Notes: generated by a model from the letters alone, not told the origin. A DNA stretch of 64,000 nt from an uncultured SAR86 cluster bacterium (GCA_943788515.1 CALSQM010000001.1:1-64000), one strand, 5' to 3'. Positions 34,864-45,247 are shown, numbered from the stretch's first letter. Made by a program: numbers and translations.

Positions 34864-36099
34864 TTGACTATGGATTATATAACTCTTGCTGTTCCCTTTT
34901 TCCTGCTAGCCTTGTTAGTAGAACTAGCCTATGGAATAGCAATAAAGAAAAATACTTATAGACTTAATGATGCAATAAGTAATTTATTCATGGGAACACT
35001 ACGAACAGCCAATAAGTTTATTATTATTGGTGCTGCAGGGTATGTTTTTTACATGGCAGAGACCCGCTTTGCATTGTGGAGATTAGATCCAAAATCTACT
35101 TTCACATGGATATTCGCTTTTATTATCTATGACTTTTTTTACTATTGGTTTCATCGCATTAGCCATGAAAGGCAAATTTTTTGGGCATCTCACGCAGCCC
35201 ATCACCAAAGTGAAGATTACAATCTCAGCACTGCTTTAAGACAAACAGGTACTGGTGCATTTGTAAGTTGGGTTTTTTATATTCCCATGTTTTTAATAGG
35301 CATTCCCTCATATGTTTTTGTGAGTGTTGCCTCGTTAAATCTTATTTATCAATTTTGGGTTCATAGTGAGCATATTCCAAAGCTTGGATGGTATGAAAAT
35401 TATTTTGTGACTGCTTCGAATCATAGAGTGCACCATGCACAAAATGACCAATATATCGATAAGAACTATGGTGGAGTCTTTATTATTTGGGACAGAATGT
35501 TTGGAACTCATAAGATTGAGGATGAAAATGAAGCATGTATTTATGGCATTAGAAGCACATTAAATACTTTTAATCCTGTTTGGGCGAATCTACACGTGTA
35601 CCTAAAAATAGTAAAAGAAATGTGGCTATCAACTTCGTGGAAAGATAAGCTTTATGCACCTTTTGCAAGAACAAACTGGACTCCTGCTAGCTTTCCCTCA
35701 GCGACAAAAAAAGATAATTTTAATGCAGAAACTTTTAAGAAGTATGATCCTGTCATTAGTCCAAAATATAAAGCCTATGCCTTATTTCAATATTTATTTA
35801 TAACTTATATTTTTCTTGTTTTCATTCAAGGCAACTATTTAAACTACTCTCAGCTATGGGTAACTATAAGCATGATGACATTCACCATGTTCTGTACATC
35901 CATGTTATTTGATGGAAAGAAAGGGACAATACTTGAGATTGTTAGATTGGGATTATGTCTATCCATTGGAGCCTATGCTTATTTTCAAATATCTCTCACG
36001 GATATTGCTATGAGTGTAATTATTTATTCAGTAATCAACATTTTACTTTTGCCATTAATACATAGCCCAAAAGTTATTTATAGTCCGGAGACTGGCTAA
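34864..36099 (+). CDS. Membrane-bound fatty-acid hydroxylase / AGMO-like di-iron oxygenase (copy 1)
   Basis: A 411-residue integral membrane protein of the sterol desaturase / fatty-acid hydroxylase superfamily. The eight-histidine di-iron site is seen as HRISH, HAAHH, and HRVHH (HxxxH, HxxHH, HxxHH), with family blocks YDFFYYWFHRISHE, NLSTALRQTGTG and NYGGVFIIWDRMFGTH. The fold and R-LND near the N-terminus recall alkylglycerol monooxygenase. The C-terminal 120 residues add further membrane helices. A clear paralogue lies at 55817-57095. The substrate is unknown. Confidence 0.85.
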   Translation: MTMDYITLAVPFFLLALLVELAYGIAIKKNTYRLNDAISNLFMGTLRTANKFIIIGAAGYVFYMAETRFALWRLDPKSTFTWIFAFIIYDFFYYWFHRISHERQIFWASHAAHHQSEDYNLSTALRQTGTGAFVSWVFYIPMFLIGIPSYVFVSVASLNLIYQFWVHSEHIPKLGWYENYFVTASNHRVHHAQNDQYIDKNYGGVFIIWDRMFGTHKIEDENEACIYGIRSTLNTFNPVWANLHVYLKIVKEMWLSTSWKDKLYAPFARTNWTPASFPSATKKDNFNAETFKKYDPVISPKYKAYALFQYLFITYIFLVFIQGNYLNYSQLWVTISMMTFTMFCTSMLFDGKKGTILEIVRLGLCLSIGAYAYFQISLTDIAMSVIIYSVINILLLPLIHSPKVIYSPETG

Positions 36100-36157
36100 G
36101 TATTAGTTATCGAGAATCTAAGGTAAGATAAATTTAATCGCATATATTTAAACTAAC

Positions 36158-36241
36158 ATGACTAAATGGAAATTTCTCTTTATATTATTTCTTTCTTTAT
36201 CGTTACCAGTTATTTTTATTCGTTTATTTATAGGCTATTAG
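36158..36241 (+). CDS. Possible 27-residue single-span membrane peptide
   Basis: An ATG at 36158 opens MTKWKFLFILFLSLSLPVIFIRLFIGY then TAG: a positively charged start followed by one hydrophobic helix. It is too short for the track, has no clear ribosome binding site, and may be chance in AT-rich DNA. It precedes the small lipoprotein gene by 18 bases. Confidence 0.25.
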   Translation: MTKWKFLFILFLSLSLPVIFIRLFIGY

Positions 36242-36259
36242 GAATTAATATAAAAAATT

Positions 36260-36466
36260 ATGTATAAAATTTTAATAATATCTCTTTTAATGTTAGTTGT
36301 TGGTTGTGAAAGATCATCAAATGAAAACAAGCCTCAACCTCCATTTTCAAACATTGATGATTGTGTAAAGTATGTCAATAAATCTGATGCAAAAAAAGGC
36401 TATCCGAAAAGAAAAAAAGATTCAGTTATTTATGAATGTAAAAATAGCTTAACTCTTATGGAGTGA
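36260..36466 (+). CDS. Small putative lipoprotein
   Basis: A 68-residue product with a lipobox: MYKILIISLLMLVVGCERSS, where Cys16 follows LVVG. The mature part is short, polar and lysine-rich (KSDAKKGYPKRKKDSVIYECKNSL) with two further cysteines that could pair. I recognise no family. It stands between the hydroxylase and the amidohydrolase and might be transcribed with either. Confidence 0.55.
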   Translation: MYKILIISLLMLVVGCERSSNENKPQPPFSNIDDCVKYVNKSDAKKGYPKRKKDSVIYECKNSLTLME

Positions 36467-36516
36467 GGCTAAATATATCATTTCGCTTGCATCAATTCAT
36501 GTGGCAGAATTGAAGT

Positions 36517-38212
36517 ATGAAAAATTTTATTTTTGTTATTGCATTAATTTCATTTAATGTTTTCTCTTTATGTTCAAACGATCGAATCCTAGTAGCTAAA
36601 GAATTAGTCACTCTTGATGACCTATATCAAGATGCAAATGCTGTTTATATAAAAGGTAATAAATTTCATTCCATTGGCTCAAAAGAGGATTTAATTAAAA
36701 AGTTTCCCAATATCCCAGTAGATCATTTATACAAAGATAGTGTTATTGTTCCAGGTTTTATAGAGCATCACGTCACATCCACTGCTAGCTGCAATAACAA
36801 TGAATTCTGAAATTGTTGCCATTGATGACTGGAATGTGCCTCATAAAAAAAGTGACGGTGTTAGAAATAGAAAGGATTATCTTGAGCGCTTATTAAAAAC
36901 TGAAAGAAATATGAAAGATGATGCAGAGCCGCTTGTGAGTTGGGGCTTTCATCATTATTTTCATGGCGAATTAACAAGACAGGATCTAGATCTTATATCC
37001 AAGGATAGGCCTATATTAATAATACATAGATCTTTTCATGAATTTATTATGAACTCTAGGGCATTAAGCTTATTTAATATTACCGAAGATGATCTTAATC
37101 ATTTAAGTAAAGAGGAGAAAAAGTTTGCTAGTTTAGAAGAAGGGCATTTTTCAGAGCGAGGTTTAATTGCTGTGATGCCTAAGGTTATGAAATATCTTGC
37201 TGCACCTCAAAGGTTAATAACTGGTTTACAAATCACTGAAAATTATTTTCAAGAAAATGGCATCACGCTAATTGCAAATCCTGGATCTATGTATAACCCC
37301 AGCATACAGAAAGTTAAAAATTATGTTTTTGGTGATGAAGATACCCCTTTTAAATCTCTCTTTATTCCAAGTGCCCTTTATATGTTGGAACATACTGACA
37401 TATCTAATCTTTTAAAAACTACTGAAGATCATTTGTCTTGGGGTGAGGGAAAAGTAGGGTTCCTCCCAAAGCATATTAAACTTTTTACTGATGGCGCCAT
37501 GTATTCTCAAAATATGGTTCTTCGAGACGGTTATCTTGATGGACATCAGGGTGCATGGTTAATGGAAAATGATATTTTTAGAGAGGCCTTTAAGCTTTAT
37601 TGGGATGCTGGTTATCAAATTCATGTTCATCAGAATGGAGATTCTGGCCTTGATAGACTATTGGACGTTTTAGATGAGAATATGAAACGAAATCCTCGAG
37701 AAGACCATAGAACTACTGTGGTTCATTTTGGTTATTCTGCATTTGATCAAATAGATAGGATGAAAAAACTAGGAGTAATAGTTAGTGCAAATCCTTATTA
37801 TGTATCTGTGCTTTCTGATCTCTATAGTAGAGAGGGGGTTGGATATGAGCGATCTCAACAAATGGTTAGACTTGGGGATGTTGATAGAGCCAAAATAATA
37901 CTATCACTTCATTCCGATATGCCTATGGCGCCCGCATCCCCATTGGTTTTAATGCATGCAGCAATTAATAGAATTAATTATGCACATGAAGTGGCAGGCC
38001 CAAATCAAAGAATTTCAGCTCTAACAGCTCTTAAAGGAGTAACTTTAAATTCAGCTTATGTATTAGGAATTGAGAATGATTATGGCTCTATCAGCCCAGG
38101 CAAATATGCAAATCTTACCGTTCTTTCTGATAATCCTCTTTCAATTGACCCACTTAAAATAGACAAAATAAATGTTGAAGCTACTATAGTAGAGGGAAGG
38201 CCTTTTAAATAA
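36517..38212 (+). pseudogene. YtcJ-like exported amidohydrolase, broken by one frameshift
   Basis: Track ORFs 36517-36810 and 36800-38212 are one metal-dependent hydrolase of about 560 residues. The first carries a signal peptide (MKNFIFVIALISFNVFS) and DSVIVPGFIEHH; removing one base near 36773 gives the continuous EHHVHPLLAAITMNSEIVAIDDW, which restores the HxH metal motif. Later blocks are HIKLFTDGAMYSQ, YQIHVHQNGDSGLDRLLD, VVHFGYSAF, LSLHSDMPMAPASPL and SISPGKYANLTVL. YtcJ relatives include N-substituted formamide deformylase; the substrate here is unknown. The insertion could be a consensus error. Confidence 0.85.
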
Positions 38213-38220
38213 TTAACTCT

Positions 38221-39135
38221 TCAAAAATGGCTTTCAGCTAAATGCTTTAAAAGACGATCTTTAAATTGTTCAAGTATTTCTTCTTCAATCAAGTGGCGCA
38301 TATTATCAATAACAATTAATTCACTTTTAGGAATGAGGCTATTCATAACATAAGAGTTTTTAACGTTTAATACTGGATCTTGCTTCCCATGAATAATAAG
38401 GGTTTTGGCTTTTATAGATCGTATTTTTCTTAGTCTATTTTTTGAAGAAAGTATTGCAAAAAGCTGTCTTGCATATCCAAAACCATCTTTTATATCTTTT
38501 ACTCGGTTGTAATTATTAATAGTATCTTCTCTGAATTCAGAGGTATCCACTTTTCTGTTTTCCATTCCTATTAATCCAACCCATTTAAGCTCTCTTTGAT
38601 AAACTTCTTCCATTGAAGGGTCTACTAGTTGTGATCTTTCTAACATCATGGTCCTTACTTCTTTAGAGGCTCCATTGAGTGGCCCAGGAACTGAGGCTGT
38701 TGATGCAATTAAGGTTAATGAGGAAACTCTATGAGGATATTTGGCACAGATAATTTGACTTATCATCCCTCCCATTGAGGTGCCAATTATATGTGCTTTA
38801 TCAATAGAGAGATAATTTAGTATATTAGTACCATCCTTAGCCATATCATTAAGGTTATATTCAGTTTTGATAGGTAGCCTTAAGAAATAACGAACATAGC
38901 CCATAAGCAGTGATGGCTTTTCTTTAAATCTTGTTGATAACCCTGAATCTCTGTTATCAAATGTAATAGGCCTGTAGTTATTGCTGACTAAAAAACCTAT
39001 AAGGTGAGGAGGCCAGTGGACAAGTTGAGCGCCCAGACCATGAACCATAAGAATTGGCGTTGAGCTCTCTGCTCCATAATCACGATACATGATTTCTACA
39101 CCATCTTTTTTAGCAATCCCTTCTCTATATTTCAT
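38221..39135 (-). CDS. Alpha/beta-hydrolase
   Basis: A 304-residue alpha/beta-hydrolase fold protein: oxyanion-hole region MVHGLGAQLVHW, FDNRDSGLST, nucleophile elbow IGTSMGGMISQI (Ser about residue 121), the acid in KTLIIHGKQDPVL, and the histidine in IDNMRHLIEEE. No signal peptide. The FDNRDSG motif is shared with esterases acting on aromatic or lactone substrates, but the substrate cannot be told. Divergent from the GPH transporter. Confidence 0.85.
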   Translation of the reverse strand: MKYREGIAKKDGVEIMYRDYGAESSTPILMVHGLGAQLVHWPPHLIGFLVSNNYRPITFDNRDSGLSTRFKEKPSLLMGYVRYFLRLPIKTEYNLNDMAKDGTNILNYLSIDKAHIIGTSMGGMISQIICAKYPHRVSSLTLIASTASVPGPLNGASKEVRTMMLERSQLVDPSMEEVYQRELKWVGLIGMENRKVDTSEFREDTINNYNRVKDIKDGFGYARQLFAILSSKNRLRKIRSIKAKTLIIHGKQDPVLNVKNSYVMNSLIPKSELIVIDNMRHLIEEEILEQFKDRLLKHLAESHF

Positions 39136-39219
39136 TCAAATAGTTTCACATATTTTTGTATGCAATACATTCCTTTTTCCTATACATTAGGTAAATAAAT
39201 TATCAAAAAAATAAAATGT

Positions 39220-40569
39220 ATGACAGGCACTGTTAGTAATTCGATTCGAGCTGCTTATGGAATAGGCGACTATGCAATTTGCTTGTACTGGGGTGGCGTA
39301 AGTGTTTTTTTGCTATATTTTTATACTGATGTTGTTGGTATTGTTCCTTCTGCTGCTGGAATTATAATGCTCATTAGCATGACTTGGGATGCAGTTACAG
39401 ACCCTTTTATGGGATTTCTAGCTGAGAGAACAAGATCTAAAATGGGAAGCTACAGGCCTTATATTTTTTACGGCTCCATTCCATTAGCCTTATCGTTTAT
39501 TTTATTGTTATGGGTTCCTCCTTTTGAGGGCTTCACACTGCTTATATGTTTATTGTTAGTAAACTTATTCCATAGAACTTGCTTCACTATCGTGAGTGTT
39601 CCTTATTCATCCCTTACTGCAAGAATTACTGATAGTAGTGATGAGAGAACAATTCTTACAAGCTCTAGAATGCTTTTCGCTGCACTTGGCACTTTTTCTA
39701 TTGGAACATTTGGATTTCCAATTATATTTTATTTTGGTGGAGGAAATGAGTCAGTAGGGTTTGTATATCTTGGAGCTATTTCAGGTTTATTAGCAATTAT
39801 TATTCTGCAAATTACAGTTTATTTTGTTCAAGAAAGAAGGTTCAAAACTAATAAAAATAGATTACCAAATTTTATAGAAGTGACAAAATCAGTCTCTAGT
39901 AACTTTCCTTTCTGGATAGTCTTTTCAGCAATAATAATTTTAATCTCTACCTATCTAATGTTCAGTAATAATCTAATTTACTATACAAAATATGCACTGG
40001 GGCTTCATGAATATCAATTCCTTATTCAGCTTGTCCTTCTTGGAACGACTTTAATCACAGTGCCCCTTTGGGCATATGCAGCATTAAAGTTAGGAAAGAA
40101 AAACACATGGTTAATTTCAATGGTAATTTTATTTTTTGGCTTCTTTACTTTTTATTACTATCCAATCAATAATCTCAATACATTATTATATATTTTAGTC
40201 CTTATTGGTTTTGGCAATGGTGCAACTGGAGTGCTTTTTTGGTCAATGCTGCCTGATACCATTGAGTATGGTGAGTGGAAGTCTGGCATAAGAACCGAGT
40301 CGTCTTTATATGGATTCATGACTTTCGCACAAAAAGGATCCATAGCAATCTCGTTATTTATATTGACTATAATTCTTACCAATATTGGTTTTGAACCAAA
40401 TCAAGAACAATCCAATGAAACAATAAAGGCGCTTAAGAGTTTAATGTCGATCATTCCTCTTATTGGAGTATGTATAAGTTTTGCTTTGCTTTATTTCTAT
40501 CCTATAGATAAAAATTTCCATGAAAAATTAATTAAAGATATTGAAAATAGGAGAGCATTAGATGTCTAA
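39220..40569 (+). CDS. GPH-family sugar:cation symporter (MFS)
   Basis: A 449-residue transporter with twelve predicted membrane helices, of the glycoside-pentoside-hexuronide:cation family (MelB-like). Seen are YFYTDVVGIVPSAAGII, WDAVTDPFMGFLAERTRSKMGSYRPYI (the D-x3-DP-x-MG cation-binding region), VPYSSLTARITDSSDERT, and LFWSMLPDTIEYGEWKSGIRTESSLYG. Its stop overlaps the oxidoreductase fusion start by 8 bases. With the GH3 enzyme at 42555 it suggests uptake and breakdown of a glycoside. Confidence 0.9.
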   Translation: MTGTVSNSIRAAYGIGDYAICLYWGGVSVFLLYFYTDVVGIVPSAAGIIMLISMTWDAVTDPFMGFLAERTRSKMGSYRPYIFYGSIPLALSFILLLWVPPFEGFTLLICLLLVNLFHRTCFTIVSVPYSSLTARITDSSDERTILTSSRMLFAALGTFSIGTFGFPIIFYFGGGNESVGFVYLGAISGLLAIIILQITVYFVQERRFKTNKNRLPNFIEVTKSVSSNFPFWIVFSAIIILISTYLMFSNNLIYYTKYALGLHEYQFLIQLVLLGTTLITVPLWAYAALKLGKKNTWLISMVILFFGFFTFYYYPINNLNTLLYILVLIGFGNGATGVLFWSMLPDTIEYGEWKSGIRTESSLYGFMTFAQKGSIAISLFILTIILTNIGFEPNQEQSNETIKALKSLMSIIPLIGVCISFALLYFYPIDKNFHEKLIKDIENRRALDV

Positions 40570-42565
40570 AATTCGTTGGGGTATTGTTGGAAATGGAAGC
40601 ATAGCTTCAGCTTTTGCGCATTCTATAAAATATTGCCAATACTCAGAATTAATTGGAGTGTATGGAAGGAGTAATGACAAGCTTAATAGTTTCTCATCTA
40701 AATTTGATATTAAGCCATATAAAGATATAAATGACTTGATTGCCTCAAAAGAAATAGATGCTGTTTATATAGCAACTCCACATAGCAGTCATTATGAATA
40801 TTCATTGCTAGCAATCAAAAACAAAAAACACATTCTTTGCGAGAAACCAATGACAATAAACCATCTTGAAAGCATGGTGTTATTAAATTTAGCCAAAGAA
40901 GCAGAAGTATTCTTGATGGAAGCTTACATGTATAGGGTGCATCCACAAACATTCAATATTCTTGATAACCTATCTATTTTTGACAACAAAAAAAACAAGA
41001 TAACGATAACTAGTTCTTTTGGTTTCTCTGCTGATCTACCAGAGTCGCATAGGTTAAGAAATCCATATATGGGAGGAGGGGCTATCCTTGATGTTGGTTG
41101 CTATCCATTATCAATGGCAAAACTTATTGCTGGAAGACTCAACGGATTGTCTTTCGCTGATCCAGAAACCATAGATGCCAAAGGAAGGCTTGATTCTACT
41201 GGCGTTGACCTTCAATCTGAAGCTCACATAGTGTTCTCAGGCAATGTAGAAGCATATATAAAATGTGCTATAGATGAAGATTATACTAATGATTTAAAAA
41301 TTTCTGATGGCAACATAGATCTAGTAGCCAATCAGCCATGGCACTGTGGTCAATTTCAAGATGGGAATTCATCACTAGAAATATATAAAGATAATAAATT
41401 ATATAAAAAAATTCCTTTCAAGGATGAGGTGGGTTTGTTTACCAGAGAAATTGATCATGCATCTGAATGCATATTAGATAAAAAATTAGAGTCTCAATAC
41501 GTATCTCATTTAGATACTCAAAGTAATATGCTTTGGCTAGATAAATGGAGAGAATCTTTAAATATTGTCTGCCCTTTTAGTCAGCTTGAGAGCTCGTCAA
41601 TTTCAGAATCAAAATTTTATTTAACGCAAGAGTCAAAATTACAAGAAACCTCTCTTAACGGGATTGATAAATCAGGTTCTAGGCTGGCATTGGGTTGTGA
41701 TAATCAGACTTCTGCTTTACATGCATTTACCATGTTTGATCACTTCTATGGATCAGGTGGAAGAATTTTTGATACAGCATATATTTACAATAATGGAAAA
41801 GGTGATAAATATTTAGGGGATTGGATTAATTCAAGAAATGTTGAAAACGAAATTATAGTGCTTGGAAAGGGCGCACATACTCCGGAGTGTTCTCCTGAAT
41901 TTATAAGGCCTCAGATCATAGAATCCTTGGAGCGTTTAAATATTGATAAAATAGATATCTTCTGCTTGCATAGAGATAATCTAGATATACCTGTAGCAGA
42001 GTTTATGGATGCCCTAAATGAAGTCAGGTCTGAAGGCTTAATTGGATCTTTAGGGGCTTCAAACTGGGAGCTTGATCGTTTTTCAGAGGCAAGAGACTAT
42101 TCTGCCGCTAATGATAAAGAAGCATTTAGTGTGTTAAGTAATAATTTTAGTTTGGCCGAAATGGTTGATCCTGTATGGCCAGGGTGTGTTGGAACTAATA
42201 ATGAGTATTTGAATTACCTTATAGATAATAAAGTTATGCTTTTTCCCTGGTCAAGCCAAGCAAGAGGATTTTTTATAAAGAATAAAGAAATTACTTCTAA
42301 TGAGCATTTTTCAAATCCATCACTAGAAGAGGAAATAAGAGTTTGGCATGATGAGAAAAATCTTAAAAGAAGAAAAAAATGTTTTGAAATTGCCGAATCA
42401 AGAAATGTACAACCAATTCAAGTTGCTCTTGCTTATGTAATACAAAAATCTCCATTAATATTTCCACTCATTGGACCAAGAACAGTTCTGGAGACTGATA
42501 GCTCTATTGCCGCAACTCAGCTAAACCTATCTAAAGAAGAAATGAGTGAGCTATCTATAAATTGA
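40562..42565 (+). CDS. Fusion of Gfo/Idh/MocA oxidoreductase and aldo/keto reductase
   Basis: One 667-residue protein with two different NAD(P)-linked sugar reductase folds. Residues 1-335 form a Gfo/Idh/MocA enzyme: WGIVGNGSIASAFA, AVYIATPHSSHYEYSLLAI, the signature CEKPMTIN and MEAYMYRVHPQ. From about residue 365 an aldo/keto reductase follows: GRIFDTAYIYNNGKGD (Asp and Tyr), VLGKGAHTP (Lys), IDIFCLHRDN (His), SLGASNW and a nucleotide-binding LIGPRTVLETDSS near the end. The frame is clean, so this is a genuine fusion. It is cotranscribed with the GPH transporter and converges by 11 bases with the GH3 gene; a sugar isomerisation or epimerisation through a keto intermediate is a plausible role. 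Confidence 0.88.
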   Translation: MSKIRWGIVGNGSIASAFAHSIKYCQYSELIGVYGRSNDKLNSFSSKFDIKPYKDINDLIASKEIDAVYIATPHSSHYEYSLLAIKNKKHILCEKPMTINHLESMVLLNLAKEAEVFLMEAYMYRVHPQTFNILDNLSIFDNKKNKITITSSFGFSADLPESHRLRNPYMGGGAILDVGCYPLSMAKLIAGRLNGLSFADPETIDAKGRLDSTGVDLQSEAHIVFSGNVEAYIKCAIDEDYTNDLKISDGNIDLVANQPWHCGQFQDGNSSLEIYKDNKLYKKIPFKDEVGLFTREIDHASECILDKKLESQYVSHLDTQSNMLWLDKWRESLNIVCPFSQLESSSISESKFYLTQESKLQETSLNGIDKSGSRLALGCDNQTSALHAFTMFDHFYGSGGRIFDTAYIYNNGKGDKYLGDWINSRNVENEIIVLGKGAHTPECSPEFIRPQIIESLERLNIDKIDIFCLHRDNLDIPVAEFMDALNEVRSEGLIGSLGASNWELDRFSEARDYSAANDKEAFSVLSNNFSLAEMVDPVWPGCVGTNNEYLNYLIDNKVMLFPWSSQARGFFIKNKEITSNEHFSNPSLEEEIRVWHDEKNLKRRKKCFEIAESRNVQPIQVALAYVIQKSPLIFPLIGPRTVLETDSSIAATQLNLSKEEMSELSIN

Positions 42566-44996
42566 ACTGGTTGGATAAACGAATATCTTCTGAAGAAGCT
42601 CCAATATGAATCTTATAAGATCCTTTTTTAATTTCCCAGTCCTTCTTATCAAGACTCCATTCACTAAAGCTTTTGGCATTTAATATAATTTCGATTTTTT
42701 TTTCTTCCTGAGGAGATAAGAAGGTTTTATCAAATCCTTGAAGTTTTTTTACAGGTTTAGATTTTGTATCAATTATATGCTCCACATAGCATTGAGAAAT
42801 TTCAGCTCCTGAAAAGTCTCCAGTATTTTTAATAGTAAATTTACATGAAATTAAATCATCTTTAAGCTCATCAATTGCAAGATTAGAGTATTTAAATTTT
42901 GTGTAAGACAGCCCATGACCAAAAGGGTATTGCGTTTTTATTTTTTTTTTGTCATACCATTTATAACCGACTAGAAGCTTCTCATCATAATTCATTTGTA
43001 AATCTTTCCCTGGGTATGATGAAAAAGCAGGCGTATCCTCTATATTGATGGGAAAAGTTGAGGGTAATTTACCTGAGGGGCTGATATCTCCAGTAATAAT
43101 ATTAGCAAGAGCATTTCCAAACTCCTGACCTGCATACCAAGTTTGAATAACACTTTTAACTTTATGAATCCAAGGCATTTTAATTGGTGATCCTGTATTA
43201 AGGACAAGAATAGTGTTTGGATTGATATCAATAACAGCATCAATTAATTCATTTTGTCGAGAAGGCAGGTTAAAGTCAGCTCTGTCATTGCCCTCCGTCT
43301 CCCAGTCTGAATTCGTCCCTACGACCATAATTACCTGATCAACTTCTTTTGCTATCTGGAGGGCTTCATTAAATAAGTCTACTTTGTCTGGGGCTTTGCA
43401 CCCAATATATATAGCAGGAAAATTACCTTCAAACTTATATTGTATTTCTATCTGGTATTTTTTAGCATTTTCTAAGTTAGCCGTTCCTTTCTTAGAAGTT
43501 GTGCCAAGTGCAAAAAACGCATCACCTGGTTCAGTATTGCCCCAATTATCTATGATTTCTTTGCCGTCTATTAAGAGTTTGCTTTTTCCGATAGCAAAGA
43601 TCTCGAATTCATGAATGCCAGTTACATCTGGTGTATATGTGCAAGAGAATTTTACAAAAATATCTGGTCTCTCTTCCTTTGCTATTATGTCTTTAGCAAA
43701 ACCCTCAAGAGCCCAAAATTTACTTCTCAGTTCATATTCTTGAGATATAAGTTTTTCTCCACCATTAGCAGTATTAAAGTATTCAACTAGAAACTTATTC
43801 TTTTTACTTGAATCAGCTTCAATCAGATTTTCATTAAATATTGGAAGATATTTATATGTATGACAGCCTTTTGAGTATTTGATATTTACTGAATTTCCAA
43901 TCTTACTTTTTAATGCTTCAAGAGGGTGCGATTCATAATAGGATTGAAGATGAGCACTGCCTCCGCCAATAATTTGAGCATTTTTTGCATTAGGCCCAAT
44001 GATACCTATAGATTGTAAATTACTATCAAGCGGTAAAAGATTTTCATTTTTTAAAAGCACCATTCCTTCTTGTGCTGCCTCTCTTAAAAGAATGCGCTGC
44101 GCTTTATTATCGTTACTGCTCTCTGGTTTAATTTCAGGATGATCAAATCTTTTTGTAAAGGCTACCACATGAAGAATTCGTCTTACTTTGTTATTAATCT
44201 CTTGGATTGAAACGTTGTTATTGTCTACTCCGTCTTTTAGTAATTTACCCCAGTTTTTTGCAGGGCCTGGCATTTCAAGATCTAATCCACCATTAGCATT
44301 TTCAACCGTTTCTAAAGCCGCACCCCAATCACTTACTACATAACCATCAAAATCCCACTCCTCTTTTAAAATATTTATCAGTAAATTTCTATGAGAACTG
44401 CAATAAATATTATTGAGCTTGTTGTAGGCGCTCATAACAACTTTTGCATTTGCCTCTTTAATTGCCATTTCGAAAGGAAGTAAATAAATTTCTCTCAGTG
44501 TTTTTTCATCGATATTAGAACTAACAGCATACCTTTCATACTCGGTGTCATTTCCAACAAAGTGTTTTAAACATGCTGCAACATTTTTTGATTGCACTCC
44601 ATCAACATACTCAATTGCAATTCTTCCAGTAAGGTATGGATCTTCAGAGAAGCTTTCAAAATGTCTCCCACCTAAAGGATGTCTATGGATATTTATAGTT
44701 GGCCCCAGTAAAACGTCTACGTCCTTTGCTTTAGCTTCCTCTCCTAGCTCAATACCCAAGCGATTGATTAAATTCATATTCCAAGATGATCCCAAAGAGA
44801 TAGCACTTGGAAAGCAAGCAGAAGGCTCACCAGAATTTCCATTACCTCTAACCCCATTAGGCCCATCTGACATTTTTAAACTTGGTATGGCTAATCTTTC
44901 AACTTTGTTTGTATGCCACGCATCAAACCCACTTAATAATGATATCTTCTCTTCGAGCGTTAAATTGTTTAATATTTTTTCTATATTTGGCATCAT
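42555..44996 (-). CDS. Glycoside hydrolase family 3 beta-glucosidase with PA14 domain
   Basis: An 813-residue GH3 enzyme. The N-terminal TIM barrel has SDGPNGVRGNGNSGEPSACFPS, GRHFESFSEDPYLTG, CLKHFVGNDTEYERY and the nucleophile region GYVVSDWGA (Asp). The second domain has IGIIGPNAKNAQIIGGGSAHLQ; a PA14 carbohydrate-binding insertion sits at about residues 400-540 (EYFNTANGG; LLIDGKEIIDNWG), as in several glucosidases. It ends with a fibronectin-III-like domain. No signal peptide is visible, so it likely acts in the cytoplasm on imported glycosides. Confidence 0.93.
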   Translation of the reverse strand: MMPNIEKILNNLTLEEKISLLSGFDAWHTNKVERLAIPSLKMSDGPNGVRGNGNSGEPSACFPSAISLGSSWNMNLINRLGIELGEEAKAKDVDVLLGPTINIHRHPLGGRHFESFSEDPYLTGRIAIEYVDGVQSKNVAACLKHFVGNDTEYERYAVSSNIDEKTLREIYLLPFEMAIKEANAKVVMSAYNKLNNIYCSSHRNLLINILKEEWDFDGYVVSDWGAALETVENANGGLDLEMPGPAKNWGKLLKDGVDNNNVSIQEINNKVRRILHVVAFTKRFDHPEIKPESSNDNKAQRILLREAAQEGMVLLKNENLLPLDSNLQSIGIIGPNAKNAQIIGGGSAHLQSYYESHPLEALKSKIGNSVNIKYSKGCHTYKYLPIFNENLIEADSSKKNKFLVEYFNTANGGEKLISQEYELRSKFWALEGFAKDIIAKEERPDIFVKFSCTYTPDVTGIHEFEIFAIGKSKLLIDGKEIIDNWGNTEPGDAFFALGTTSKKGTANLENAKKYQIEIQYKFEGNFPAIYIGCKAPDKVDLFNEALQIAKEVDQVIMVVGTNSDWETEGNDRADFNLPSRQNELIDAVIDINPNTILVLNTGSPIKMPWIHKVKSVIQTWYAGQEFGNALANIITGDISPSGKLPSTFPINIEDTPAFSSYPGKDLQMNYDEKLLVGYKWYDKKKIKTQYPFGHGLSYTKFKYSNLAIDELKDDLISCKFTIKNTGDFSGAEISQCYVEHIIDTKSKPVKKLQGFDKTFLSPQEEKKIEIILNAKSFSEWSLDKKDWEIKKGSYKIHIGASSEDIRLSNQFNL

Positions 44997-45247
44997 GCAA
45001 TGGTAAAGGCTTATTTCTTTATCTTCAATTAAGAATTTTTTTTAAAGTCTATTATCAATTGATAAGATCGAAAAAATAAAAAAATCTGTAATGTATTTCA
45101 CAGGTTCTGAGTTGTTAGATGCTATAACTGATACTTTTATTTAGTCGTTGGTAAATAGTGTTTGGTATTTTGTCATAGATAAATTTTGGGCAAGTAGATA
45201 CGCTCAATACTCTTAAAATCTCTTTCAATTTTCTTTATAAATTTTTA
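44997..45247. other. Intergenic region between GH3 gene and bhmT-like gene
   Basis: About 250 bases, A/T-rich, with no gene seen. It should contain the GH3 promoter reading leftwards. The riboswitch and promoter of the downstream gene are listed separately. Confidence 0.5.

Noticed and set aside
44545-45006. 153-codon plus-strand ORF opposite the GH3 N-terminus
   Set aside because: The GH3 catalytic motifs occupy the same bases on the minus strand; the plus ORF matches nothing.
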